DNA of 64,000 nucleotides, from the NCBI GenBank assembly GCA_963422275.1, contig OY729418.1, positions 2,170,001 through 2,234,000 on the forward strand, given 5' to 3'. Under the pieces are notes generated by a model, which was not told the DNA's origin, searched no databases, and was given only the letters and a program-made list of their open reading frames with translations. This DNA is from G963422275 sp963422275. Lineage in GTDB: Bacteria; Pseudomonadota; Alphaproteobacteria; Rhodobacterales; Rhodobacteraceae. Made by a program: the position numbers and the translations under genes. Below are positions 36,180 to 44,846 of the stretch, piece after piece (positions within the stretch are counted from its first letter, which is position 1; the number at the start of each line of letters is the position of its first letter).

Positions 36180-36457
36180 CTTTTGGAACTAAAACACCAA
36201 GCGACCGAGAAGATTGGCCTTGAGGCCTCCCATCCGAGAATTGACGCAATGACATTCCGGAGCTGCTCTGTTGGACTAGGGCGTTCGATGTGCGGCACTT
36301 GCTCCCTCGTCGCCGAAATTGGGTCGCGCAAGCAGGGCTGAACGATCATGCCTTCGGCTGTTCTTAGGTGCTCTCGCCACCGAAACGAGACAAACCTTCG
36401 GGGAATCCGTGAGTTACATTCCCTCACCTGCGCCAAGTCGCCGTCGAGACCCGGCAA

Positions 36458-36690
36458 TCACTCCGCCCAGCCAGCAGACAGTGCCTCCGCCTGTTCAAGC
36501 ACCGTTCGCGTTGCCTTCTCCTGCCTGTCAGGCGGGTAGTCATGCTTGCGCAAGATGAGCTTGACGAGTCGGCAAAGGTTGGCTCGCACGTTCTCGCGCA
36601 ATGTCCAATCGATGGTGACATTGCCGCGCACGGTCTCGACCAGTTCGCGGGCGATGTCGCACAGACGTTCATTGCCGAGCACTTGGACGG
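36458..36690 (-). pseudogene. hsdR: type I restriction HsdR, C-terminal fragment
   Basis: About 75 codons encoding NERLCDIARELVETVRGNVT, IDWTLRENVRANLCRLVKLI, then LRKHDYPPDRQEKATRTVLE and a stop. This matches the DUF3387-type C-terminus of type I restriction endonuclease R subunits. The rest of the large gene (normally >3 kb) is missing; the 5' side ends near 36700. The methylase partner is represented by a fragment at 39045-39480 on the same strand. Confidence 0.75.
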
Positions 36691-36912
36691 CGCTGTGACA
36701 CTCCTTGAACTAAAATGTTAGTCTCGGCGAGTGCTGTTACCCTTCATCATTCCTTGCGACATTGCATGATCAATAACATCTTGAGCTGCAGATTCCACTT
36801 CGATTTGACAACGCGCGGGTTCGAGATGGATACATGCTTGAAGTTTGTATGCCTCAGGTCACATCGTTCACGGGATCACTTGGACGTTCAACGACAGCTG
36901 AACCTTCTCAAG

Positions 36913-36958
36913 ACTGTTGTGAAAGCGGTCGTTTCGCTTTGCATTTCGGTTTCTGGAA
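36913..36958 (+). mobile_element. solo IS5-family terminal fragment
   Basis: GACTGTTGTGAAAGCGGTCG and the following GCTTTGCATTTCGGTTT match the shared terminal sequence. It marks the junction with the second patB fragment. Confidence 0.55.
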
Positions 36959-36987
36959 CCGGTTTTGCGGTTGGCGGTGCTGGACCG

Positions 36988-37485
36988 GCCGTCTCCTCGA
37001 TCCTTCGAGTGCATTCCGCCGGGGCCAGTCCCGTGCCGCGAAAGTCGACCCACGAAAGATACGTGGCCTCCAGCGGCATCGGGCGATCCCCGGGGATCGC
37101 GTTCAGGGCGGCATCGAAGATTTCGCGATTGGCATCGACATAGGGCATGAGGCTGTCGAGCCATTCGACGCCATCGGGGGAGTGGACGGCCTCGGCGATG
37201 AACATGCCGAAGCTGTTCGGCGAAATGCCGAGTGCCGCCATTCTGGTTTGGAATGCATCGCGAAGAACCGGGTCGGGAATGATCGCGTTTCCGATGTGCG
37301 CCCCCGCGAGATTGAAGGTCTTGGTCGTCGCCATGAGCGTTATGAGCCGGTCAAGAGCGTCCGGAGCGGCCAATGGCATCGCGGCATGACTGTGTCCCGG
37401 AAGAACAAGGTCATGCCTCTTGCAGAAGGTGGCGACTTCCCGAAGCTCGCCCGCAGTCCAGACCCGACCGCTGGGATTATGCGCA
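36988..37485 (-). pseudogene. second patB copy, internal fragment
   Basis: Covers codons ~170-347 of a PatB/MalY protein closely similar to the intact gene at 15130: AMPLAAPDALDRLITLMATT then KTFNLAGAHIGN, TRMAALGISPNSFGMFIAEA and SWVDFRGTGLAPAECTRRIE. The PLP Lys is kept, but both the start and the C-terminus are missing. One side abuts an IS end fragment and a small deletion has removed about 35 codons (after ELREVATFCKRH). Differences from the intact gene are mostly silent, so the copy diverged under selection before it was broken. Confidence 0.85.
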
Positions 37486-37660
37486 AGATTGTCGCCTGAA
37501 GGACTATCCTGCTGCCAATGATCGGAGGGTCGGGGACAGGAGAGTCACACAGACCGTCGCCCGCGAGTTTTCCGATCTCGATGCAGGCGAGGAAGAATCG
37601 GCAGCTGCCAATGGCCAGCTCCGGCAAAGGGAAACGTCATGAGAGAGATCGAGGTCAGGA

Positions 37661-38974
37661 TCAAAGGACTCCCGCCGCCCGCCGCCGAGGAGAGGGCTCC
37701 GGCTCCGGGGCCATGGCGTAGCCGCGGACCAAGAAGTCCCGGAAGCTCGGGATCGGGCAGACCAGCCGGCCGCGCCCGTCGGACTGGAGGGCGCCGATTT
37801 CGATCAGGTGGTCGAGAAATCCCGTCGATGTCATTCCCTCTGGAAGGCGCACCGCGCGGGGACTGGAGGTATCTTCTGCGGTCTCATCGATGAGATCAAG
37901 CATGTTGTCGTCTGCAAGTCCGCCTTCCGGCAGCGACTTCATCACCTCCGCAACTAGGCCTCGTGCGCGGGACATCGCCGGGCTGACGCGCGCCCAGTAG
38001 GAGTTTTCGCGCCGTGCGCGGGCTTCGCGAAGCACGGCTACGGCGTCCACGTCGGCGAGCCGGCCGTCGGCTTCCAGCAGTCCGTGCGCGAGGGCCTGCA
38101 TCGCGGTGTGCAGATGCTGCGGCCAGCCGTCCGACCGGGCTGCAAGCTCGGACGGCCAGTCGAAGCCGGCAACTGCCCGATCTATGCGGAACCCGTCCAG
38201 GAACATCTCGACTGACCGGGCGGCATCGCCCGCCGACAGCGGGCCGAGATTCCATATCCCCAAATCGTAGATGCGACTGAGACGGTGCCGCCGAAGGACA
38301 TCTTGCGTGTCGGCGAGGCCGGCGAGGACCGGCACCACGGGAATCCCGCAGGTGCCGAGATGCAGTTTCTCCAGCGCGGAGATCTGATGTGTCCCGATCC
38401 TTTGCGCCTCGTCGAACATGAGACAGAGCGGACGACGCCATTCGTGCGGCGGATGCAGCCGCCTGATGGCGTCAAGGGACGGATCGAGCGGTTCCGTGGC
38501 TGTTGACCTGCGGACCCTGCCACTGACGACGCTGAAAATCCCGCCACCGCCCTCGATGTCCGTTGTCCGGCTCGTCCGGAACTCGACCTCCCTTCCGGCA
38601 GCGAGGTCGCCGCCGGCGATCGCAGGAAGATTCCGGTCGAGCGCCTCGACGATCTTCAGCGCGAGGGTGCGCTCGGAATCGAGGACGTCGACATGAAGCT
38701 CTGCGGCGGCGGGCGCATCCTCTTCCTCGGCCCATTTCTGCTGCAGGTGCGCAAGCAGGGCCGTCTTGCCGGCGCCGGGGGCGCCCTGAAGGAGGCGGGT
38801 TTCGCCACGGGGCAGTCTTCCCGCCCTTGCGGCACTGAGGGCGCTTGCGCAGGCGCCCTCAATGTCCTCGATCTCGGCCACGCGGCCCGCGAAGAATGGA
38901 GACTCCTGGCGATCGGTGAGCTTCTCGAATTTCATGAGACCGTTGAAGTCGGGGTCGGTCATTGCCGAACTCAT
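37661..38974 (-). CDS. stand-alone AAA ATPase (AAA_22/Orc-like), function unknown
   Basis: 437 residues from ATG 38974 (GGGAGG upstream). Walker A is GAPGAGKT (64-71), Walker B is LCLMFDEAQ (about 183-191), and GGGIFSVVSGRVRRSTATEP lies between. A C-terminal helical part with EGMTSTGFLDHLIEIGALQS and VCPIPSFRDFLVRGY looks like a winged-helix lid. The protein resembles ATPases found as single genes in accessory and defence regions. It lies between fragments of hsdR and hsdM, yet is intact over its full length, unlike them. No partner gene is adjacent. It may be a remnant of the restriction locus or an independent module retained by selection. Confidence 0.8.
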   Translation of the reverse strand: MSSAMTDPDFNGLMKFEKLTDRQESPFFAGRVAEIEDIEGACASALSAARAGRLPRGETRLLQGAPGAGKTALLAHLQQKWAEEEDAPAAAELHVDVLDSERTLALKIVEALDRNLPAIAGGDLAAGREVEFRTSRTTDIEGGGGIFSVVSGRVRRSTATEPLDPSLDAIRRLHPPHEWRRPLCLMFDEAQRIGTHQISALEKLHLGTCGIPVVPVLAGLADTQDVLRRHRLSRIYDLGIWNLGPLSAGDAARSVEMFLDGFRIDRAVAGFDWPSELAARSDGWPQHLHTAMQALAHGLLEADGRLADVDAVAVLREARARRENSYWARVSPAMSRARGLVAEVMKSLPEGGLADDNMLDLIDETAEDTSSPRAVRLPEGMTSTGFLDHLIEIGALQSDGRGRLVCPIPSFRDFLVRGYAMAPEPEPSPRRRAAGVL

Positions 38975-39044
38975 GGCTGGTCGCCTCCCTTGCGGCCTGT
39001 ATCCGAACGCCAGACTATCACGGCAAGCCGTCGCCGTCACGCGT

Positions 39045-39480
39045 TCAGCAAGCGGGCCACCCCGAAGATCTTGAACTCCGCACTCGCGAACTGCAACAGG
39101 AAATATTCATACGCCCGCCTGAGAACGTCCCAAGCGCACTCCTACGGCAGCACGCTTTCGAGGGATGGATTGTCGCACTCGATCACCGCCATCGAGTCGC
39201 CGCCGATCCGGCCGATATCGGATCGCCGGGGCTGTGCCTGCAGATGGCCCCAGCGTGCTTCCGGCGGTACCCAGAAGATGCTCTCGGCTGTGTAATCGTC
39301 GCGGTCCTCTGCCATTCCCACGTCCCATTCTGCTGAAATCTCTGCATGGTGCTCCTCGAACGCTTCAAAGATGCATTTCAAGAAGGTTAACCAGAGCACG
39401 ACATGCTTGTACTCGGCGGGGTTTATCGATCCTCACAGGGCATCCGCTATCGCCAACAGCTCGGATTCACGCATGATCAT
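39045..39480 (-). pseudogene. hsdM: type I restriction-modification HsdM, fragments
   Basis: From ATG 39480 (AAGGGGGG upstream) the frame gives MIMRESELLAIADAL, a stop, then NPAEYKHVVLWLTFLKCIFE, DYTAESIFWVPPEARWGHLQ, IECDNPSLESVLP, a second stop, and YEYFLLQFASAEFK near the end. These are successive blocks of the HsdM N-terminal domain, with the stretch between LESVLP and YEYFL deleted and the S-adenosylmethionine domain absent. Non-functional. Confidence 0.75.
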
Positions 39481-39554
39481 AGCCCCCCTTGGCTTTGCTG
39501 CTTTCCAAGTCTTCCTTGGAGCATGGGATTGCGCTGCCAGTGTTCATACTGTTG

Positions 39555-39994
39555 AAAAAAAGGGGGATTATAGCGAATAGTCACATTCCGGCTGTCAGCC
39601 GCGAGGCTTGTGCCGAACATTGACTGGGCGAAAGAACGCGCTACGGACCTGTTCCAGGGACGCGCCCGGCATGTCGCGTTCCTTTTCCCGCTCTGTCCGC
39701 CCGGACTGTCTGTTGAAGAGACCGAGCAAGCAATGCTGGCCGTCTGCCAGCCGCTATGGGACGCGGGGGAAATTCCCGTCGTCGGATGGGCGTGTGAGTT
39801 CGACGGAACCGAACTGCATCCCCCCACCCAGCAATAATCCCTGGGAACCGTCGAACTCTGACATGAAGTCGTGTCCCTCGGCGGTTATCCTGAGGCCACC
39901 GCCCAGCACGTGTTCCAAGTAGCCGAGATTGATGAAGTTGTTGGGGCTGTCCTTGTGCGACTGTGTGACTATTCGCTATAATCCCCTTTTCTTT
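39555..39994. mobile_element. 440-bp element with 31-bp terminal inverted repeats
   Basis: AGGGGGATTATAGCGAATAG (39561) and its inverted copy near 39984 form long, nearly perfect ends continuing to GTCACA. Inside lie a 75-codon frame (+) and minus-strand frames ending ITAEGHDFMSEF. It may be a MITE-like element or a pair of outward/inward promoters duplicated in inverse; no transposase is encoded. Confidence 0.5.
39610..39837 (+). CDS. hypothetical 75-aa protein inside the inverted-repeat element
   Basis: GTG start at 39610. The product begins VPNIDWAKERATDLFQGRAR and continues with HVAFLFPLCPPGLSVEETEQ and a soluble, Trp-containing C-terminus. It has balanced composition and no membrane segment. 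I do not recognise it. No clear ribosome binding site. It is the only open frame of size on this strand within the inverted-repeat element at 39555-39994, so it may be cargo of that element. Confidence 0.4.
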   Translation: MPNIDWAKERATDLFQGRARHVAFLFPLCPPGLSVEETEQAMLAVCQPLWDAGEIPVVGWACEFDGTELHPPTQQ

Positions 39995-40065
39995 GTGAAT
40001 TCGCCATCTGACCAATGGACAGGCGATCCAATCATTCTAGCTCGATAAACCACGCCGGACAAAAT

Positions 40066-40962
40066 TCAGGGAAGGGAAAATTCCGACTTTCTGTATCCCT
40101 GAAGATATAGGAGTGCCGTCAGATCGCCGAAATTTACTTGAATGCGGCACTGCGCGGCCACGGCAGGCTTGGCATGATACGCGACGCCGGTGCCGGCCAG
40201 AGTCAGAATTCCAAGGTCGTTGGCGCCGTCCCCTGCAGCGATGACATCAGAAAGGCTGACGTTTCGTCTTGATGCAACCGCCTTCAAAACCTGCCGCTTT
40301 GCACTCGCGCCAAGTGCCGGTTCAACTACCTTGCCGGTGAAGCGCCCACCTTGAGTTTCCAGCGCATTCGCATGGAACTCGTCGAATCCGACCGCGGCAG
40401 CAACACGGCTGGCGAAATCCATGAATCCGCCTGACACAAGAACCGAATAGGCACCGAACTTGCGCATTGTCGCAACCAGTTCGGCAGCTCCGGGATTTAT
40501 GGTTATCCGTTCATCCCAAACCCGTTGGATGACATCGCAGTGCATCCCCTCAAGCAGGGAAACGCGTTCGCGAAGCGCTTCGCGAAAATCGATCTCGCCG
40601 TTCATTGCGCGGGCGGTGATGGCTGCCACGCGCTTGGCGTGACCGGCTTCGGCTGCCATCTCATCGATGCATTCCTGGGCAATGACCGTTGAGTCCATGT
40701 CCGACAGCAGAACGCTCTTTCGCCGATTTGCCGATGGCTGGACGACAAGGTCCAGTTTCAATTCGCGTGCCTCTTCCCAGCGACGAGTGAAATCTGGTGG
40801 GCAATCATCGAGCTCGAATTCAACGGCTGCTTCTGAATCTAGCCATCGCGGCTTCGCCCCGTGCATTGTCTTCAGGAAATGTTCTAGGTCGCCGGCGTCA
40901 ATGTACGGGCCTTCTGGATTGGCAATTAGCGTAGCGGTGTGAATGGTATTTCTCCACTCCAA
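40066..40962 (-). CDS. serB: phosphoserine phosphatase
   Basis: 298 residues. Last step of serine synthesis (phosphoserine to serine). HAD-family motifs: motif I DMDSTVIAQE (near 88-97), motif II SGGF, motif IV GDGANDLGIL, and a conserved KR pair. The N-terminal ~80 residues form the small regulatory-type domain usual in this enzyme. The only plausible start is TTG 40962, with no strong ribosome binding site, so the first residues are uncertain. Divergent from serC-serA, so all three serine genes are clustered. Confidence 0.95.
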   Translation of the reverse strand: MEWRNTIHTATLIANPEGPYIDAGDLEHFLKTMHGAKPRWLDSEAAVEFELDDCPPDFTRRWEEARELKLDLVVQPSANRRKSVLLSDMDSTVIAQECIDEMAAEAGHAKRVAAITARAMNGEIDFREALRERVSLLEGMHCDVIQRVWDERITINPGAAELVATMRKFGAYSVLVSGGFMDFASRVAAAVGFDEFHANALETQGGRFTGKVVEPALGASAKRQVLKAVASRRNVSLSDVIAAGDGANDLGILTLAGTGVAYHAKPAVAAQCRIQVNFGDLTALLYLQGYRKSEFSLP

Positions 40963-40997
40963 AACGAGACCCGCGAATGTTAAGGAAACCGGTACGG

Positions 40998-41026
40998 TTG
41001 CACAAGAAACGGCGTTGCTCTAATAA
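40998..41026 (+). promoter_or_regulatory. serC-serA promoter
   Basis: TTGCAC (40998-41003) and TAATAA (41021-41026), spacer 17 bp. The expected transcript start is near 41033, about 45 bp before the serC ATG. Confidence 0.65.
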
Positions 41027-41027
41027 C

Positions 41028-41061
41028 TGCGCTGGGACACTCCTCCCCAACGAGGAGCGCA
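41028..41061 (+). promoter_or_regulatory. hairpin leader upstream of serC (possible serC leader RNA element)
   Basis: CTCCTC (41040-41045) pairs with GAGGAG (41052-41057) around CCCAAC, with flanking TGCG/CGCA in the DNA. It lies at the very 5' end of the predicted transcript and 10 bp before the GGAAGGG ribosome binding site. A small structured leader upstream of serC is known in alphaproteobacteria; a match to that family is suspected, not shown. Confidence 0.45.
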
Positions 41062-41077
41062 TATCTGGAAGGGTACC

Positions 41078-42244
41078 ATGAAGGAAATACGTCGCCCCGG
41101 CGTGCGGCCGCGCAATCCGCGGTTTTCATCCGGCCCGTGCGCCAAACCTCCTGGCTGGCAGCTCCATGGGTTGCAAGGCGCGTTTTTGGGCCGGTCCCAC
41201 CGAGCGGCTGAAGGCAAGGCGAAACTTCTCCAGGTCATCGATCTCACCCGCGAGATTCTGCGGGTGCCGGACGACTTCAGGGTCGGCATCGTTCCGGCTT
41301 CCGACACCGGTGCGATGGAAATGGCGATGTGGTCGCTGCTCGGCGCTCGTCCGGTCGAGCTTCTTGCGTGGGAAAGCTTCGGGAAAGGCTGGGCCAAAGA
41401 TGTCGTGTCTCAACTGAAGCTCTCGCCCAAGCTGCATGAGGCAGCCTACGGTGCGCTTCCCGATCTTTCCGAGATCAATTTCGACAACGATGTCGTTTTC
41501 ACTTGGAACGGCACCACGAGTGGGGTTCGGGTTCCAAACGGCGACTTCATACCTAGTGGCCGTGACGGCGTCGTGATCTGTGACGCGACATCTGCCGCCT
41601 TTGCGGTGCCGTTGCCGTGGGACAAGCTGGATGCAACGACGTTCTCTTGGCAGAAAGTTCTTGGAGGCGAGGCGACGCACGGGATGCTGATCCTGTCACC
41701 CCGGGCAATCGCGCGACTGGAAACCCATGCCCCTCCATGGCCGCTTCCGAAAATATTCAGGCTTGTGAAGGCCGGGCGGCTTAACGAGAGCCTTTTCAGG
41801 GGCGAGACGATTAACACGCCCTCCATGTTGTGCGTGGAGGACTGTCTTCAGGCTCTGGCTTGGGTTAAATCCATCGGTGGGCTGGACATTCTTGTTGCGC
41901 GGGCCGATGCAAACGCCAACGTGTTGGCGAGGTTTGTCGAACGCAGGGATTGGATCGGTTTTCTGGCCGAACGGCCGGAAACGCGCTCTAACACGAGCGT
42001 CTGCCTGAAGTTCACGGATGGTTGTGTCTCCGAGGGCGATGCTGGACCCTTTGCGCGTTCGGTCGCGGCACGTCTTGATCGCGAGAATGTGGCGCACGAC
42101 ATTGGATCCTACCGGGATGCGCCGCCCGGCCTGCGAATATGGTGCGGGGCGACGGTGAACGCGGGCGATTTGGAGAAGCTGACGCCGTGGATTGAATGGT
42201 CCTACCGCGTTGAACTCGCGGTGAGAGGGATCGGCGAAAGCTGA
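41078..42244 (+). CDS. serC: phosphoserine aminotransferase
   Basis: 388 residues. Converts 3-phosphohydroxypyruvate and glutamate to phosphoserine, PLP dependent. The N-terminus RPRNPRFSSGPCAKPPGW is typical of the alphaproteobacterial branch. The PLP Lys is in TTFSWQKVLGGEATHGMLIL, and DATSAAFAVPLPW and the WESFGKGW block are also conserved. ATG 41078 follows GGAAGGG. serA starts 39 bp after the stop; a promoter and hairpin leader precede the gene. Confidence 0.96.
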   Translation: MKEIRRPGVRPRNPRFSSGPCAKPPGWQLHGLQGAFLGRSHRAAEGKAKLLQVIDLTREILRVPDDFRVGIVPASDTGAMEMAMWSLLGARPVELLAWESFGKGWAKDVVSQLKLSPKLHEAAYGALPDLSEINFDNDVVFTWNGTTSGVRVPNGDFIPSGRDGVVICDATSAAFAVPLPWDKLDATTFSWQKVLGGEATHGMLILSPRAIARLETHAPPWPLPKIFRLVKAGRLNESLFRGETINTPSMLCVEDCLQALAWVKSIGGLDILVARADANANVLARFVERRDWIGFLAERPETRSNTSVCLKFTDGCVSEGDAGPFARSVAARLDRENVAHDIGSYRDAPPGLRIWCGATVNAGDLEKLTPWIEWSYRVELAVRGIGES

Positions 42245-42283
42245 TCGAGATTTCAAGTTGCAAGATTCAGTCAGGGAACCGCC

Positions 42284-43903
42284 ATGAAACCGAAAGTTCT
42301 CGTTTCGGACAAACTGTCGGAACAAGCCGTCCAGATGTTTCTCGACCGAGGAGTCGACGTGGATTTCAAGCCAAACCTTGGCAAGGACAAATCCGGCATG
42401 CTCAGCGTGATAGGTGACTACGACGGTCTCGCGGTGCGTTCCACGACGAAGGTTTCCGGCAAGCTTCTGGATCGTGCCAAACGACTGAAGGTGATTGGGC
42501 GCGCGGGCATTGGCGTGGACAACGTGGACGTTGCCGAAGCCACGCGCAAGGGAATAATCGTGATGAACACGCCGTTCGGCAATTCCATTACGACAGCGGA
42601 GCATGCCATTGCCATGATGCTCTCGGTTGCCCGGCAGATTCCGGAAGCCTGTGCCTCCACGCGATCCGGAAAATGGGAGAAGTCCCGCTTCACTGGCACG
42701 GAACTTCTAGGCAAGACGCTTGGCGTGATCGGTTGCGGAAACATAGGTTCCGCGGTTTGCAGCCGAGCCATCGGTCTCGAAATGAAGGTGGTCGGTTACG
42801 ATCCTTATCTCAGTTACGAACGGGCCCAGAAACTCGGTATCGAAAAGGTTGAGCTCGAGGAGCTGATCGCGAAAGCGGATTTCATCACTTTGCATGTGCC
42901 GCTTACCGTAAAGACGAGAAACATCCTTGATGAGCGCATGCTGTCCAAGACCAAGCCGGGTGTGCGAATCATAAATTGCGCACGTGGAGGCATCGTTGAC
43001 GAGGTCGCACTCGCGACCGCAATTCGAAGCGGGCATGTCGCTGGAGCTGCAATCGATGTCTTCGCGCAGGAGCCGCCGGCCGGGAATCCCCTGCTCGATC
43101 TGCCGGAGGTCGTCGCAACGCCGCACTTGGGCGCATCCACCATGGAAGCACAGGAGAAAGTTGCCCAGCAGATCGCGGAGCAAATGTCGGACTATCTGGT
43201 CAATGGCGCTGTATCGAACGCAATCAACATGCCCTCGTTCACGGCCGAGGAGGCGAAAGACCTGCTTCCCTGGTTAAATCTGGCGAGCTATCTGGGATCA
43301 TTTGTCGGGCAGGTCACGCACGAGCCGATCAAGTCGGTGAACGTGCTCTACGACGGTTCTGTCGCAAAGCTGAACACTGACGCCTTGAGCGCCGCTGTGG
43401 CGACAGGGATTCTCAAGGCGTCAAACCCCGAAACGAACATGGTCTCGGCTGACGTCATGGCCCGTGAGCGGGGCATTGTGGTTTCCAAGACGACGAGTTC
43501 TCAATCAGGCGTGTTCGAGTCTTACATCAAGCTGAATGTCGAAACTGATCTTCGCCAAAGATCTATCGCCGGAACCGTTTTTTCCGACGACAAGCCTCGA
43601 TTCATCCAGATCAAGGGGATCTACGTCGATGCCGAGATTGATCGACACATGCTGTACGTGACCAACAAGGACACTCCTGGGATGATCGGCTGGCTCGGTA
43701 CCGCACTGGGGGAGAATGGAATCAACATTGCGAACTTTCACCTCGGAAGGTCCGGGGTCAGACAGGACGCCATTGCGCTGCTTTCACTCGACAGCGCGAT
43801 CGATGCGAAGACCTTGGCCAAGCTGAAGAATTCAGAGCTGTTTCCCCAGGTGCATCCACTCAAGTTCGAGGTTGAAGCCAGCGCGTTCATGTCGCGGTGG
43901 TAA
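42284..43903 (+). CDS. serA: D-3-phosphoglycerate dehydrogenase
   Basis: 539 residues, the long form with an intervening domain and a C-terminal ACT domain. First step of serine synthesis (3-phosphoglycerate to phosphohydroxypyruvate). NAD-binding site GVIGCGNIGS (near 148-157); catalytic residues in NCARGGIVDE (Arg), FAQEPPAGN (Glu) and TPHLGAST (His). The ACT domain (DRHMLYVTNKDTPGMIGWLG, from about 450) suggests feedback control by serine. In operon with serC. Confidence 0.97.
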   Translation: MKPKVLVSDKLSEQAVQMFLDRGVDVDFKPNLGKDKSGMLSVIGDYDGLAVRSTTKVSGKLLDRAKRLKVIGRAGIGVDNVDVAEATRKGIIVMNTPFGNSITTAEHAIAMMLSVARQIPEACASTRSGKWEKSRFTGTELLGKTLGVIGCGNIGSAVCSRAIGLEMKVVGYDPYLSYERAQKLGIEKVELEELIAKADFITLHVPLTVKTRNILDERMLSKTKPGVRIINCARGGIVDEVALATAIRSGHVAGAAIDVFAQEPPAGNPLLDLPEVVATPHLGASTMEAQEKVAQQIAEQMSDYLVNGAVSNAINMPSFTAEEAKDLLPWLNLASYLGSFVGQVTHEPIKSVNVLYDGSVAKLNTDALSAAVATGILKASNPETNMVSADVMARERGIVVSKTTSSQSGVFESYIKLNVETDLRQRSIAGTVFSDDKPRFIQIKGIYVDAEIDRHMLYVTNKDTPGMIGWLGTALGENGINIANFHLGRSGVRQDAIALLSLDSAIDAKTLAKLKNSELFPQVHPLKFEVEASAFMSRW

Positions 43904-43935
43904 GAGTGGAGAATCGTGACACGAGGAGAGAGCAG

Positions 43936-44706
43936 ATGGGAAACGGAGCGGCATTTCCAGACCTGAAGGGAAAATCTGTCTTTGTGACAGGGGGCGGGTC
44001 CGGCATCGGAGCGGCATTGACGGAGGCATTTCTGAGGCAGGGGGCGAAGCTTGCCTTCGTGCAGCGGTCGGATGGAAAGGATTTTTGCGATCGCATGGAA
44101 AAGGCTACCGGCTCTCGTCCGCATTTCATCCAGTGCGACCTCACCGACATCAAGGCACTGCAGAGAGCGATCGAAGGGGCGGCCAGCAAAAACGGCGAGA
44201 TCAACGTGCTGGTCAACAACGCCGCCAACGACACCCGGCACGAAACGGAGGCGTTCACTGTCGATGACTGGGATAACAACCATGCGATCAACCTTCGTCC
44301 GTATTTTTTCGCCGCTCAATCCGTGGTGGGCGGCATGCGCGAGCAGGGCGGAGGATCGATAGTCAACTTCTCTTCCATCACGTACATGATGGGAGCTGCT
44401 GAAATGCCCGCCTACGTGTGCGCGAACGCTGGCATTGCGGGATTGACCCGTGCGCTTGCCCGGGAATTCGGAACGGACAACATCCGGGTCAACGCGATTG
44501 CCCCTGGATGGGTTCTTACGGAGAGACAGTTGAGGCTGTGGGCAAAACCGGACGCGTTGGCGGCGTTTTTGGACAAGCAATGCCTCAAGGAACATCTCAA
44601 GCCCGATGACATTGTGGGTGGATGCCTGTTTCTCGCATCGTCAGCGAGCAAAATGATAACGGGGCAGGTGCTTGCAATAGACGGAGGGGTGGTTTTCACT
44701 GGATAG
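43936..44706 (+). CDS. SDR-family oxidoreductase with altered active site
   Basis: 256 residues from ATG 43936 (GAGGAGAGAG upstream). A classical short-chain dehydrogenase fold: cofactor motif TGGGSGIG (18-25), NNAA (94-97), catalytic Ser S147 (NFSSITYMMG) and Tyr Y160. The expected catalytic Lys four residues after Tyr is N164 (YVCAN, codon AAC, one base from Lys). The rest is well conserved (GLTRALAREFGTDNIRVNAI then APGWVLTERQ), resembling aldose dehydrogenases. It may be inactive or have a changed role. It lies 32 bp after serA and may be read with it. Confidence 0.88.
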   Translation: MGNGAAFPDLKGKSVFVTGGGSGIGAALTEAFLRQGAKLAFVQRSDGKDFCDRMEKATGSRPHFIQCDLTDIKALQRAIEGAASKNGEINVLVNNAANDTRHETEAFTVDDWDNNHAINLRPYFFAAQSVVGGMREQGGGSIVNFSSITYMMGAAEMPAYVCANAGIAGLTRALAREFGTDNIRVNAIAPGWVLTERQLRLWAKPDALAAFLDKQCLKEHLKPDDIVGGCLFLASSASKMITGQVLAIDGGVVFTG

Positions 44707-44846
44707 TTCAGGTAGGGGCCGCGAGAGCCAAGGGCTGGACGGTATTCCGAATCGCGTCCTGGCTGTCGACGCGGCAAGGTGGATTGAATGAACTTCCAGA
44801 ATCGCGCATAGTCCGGCAACAGAAATGCCGCCGCGTTTGCGGGCGT

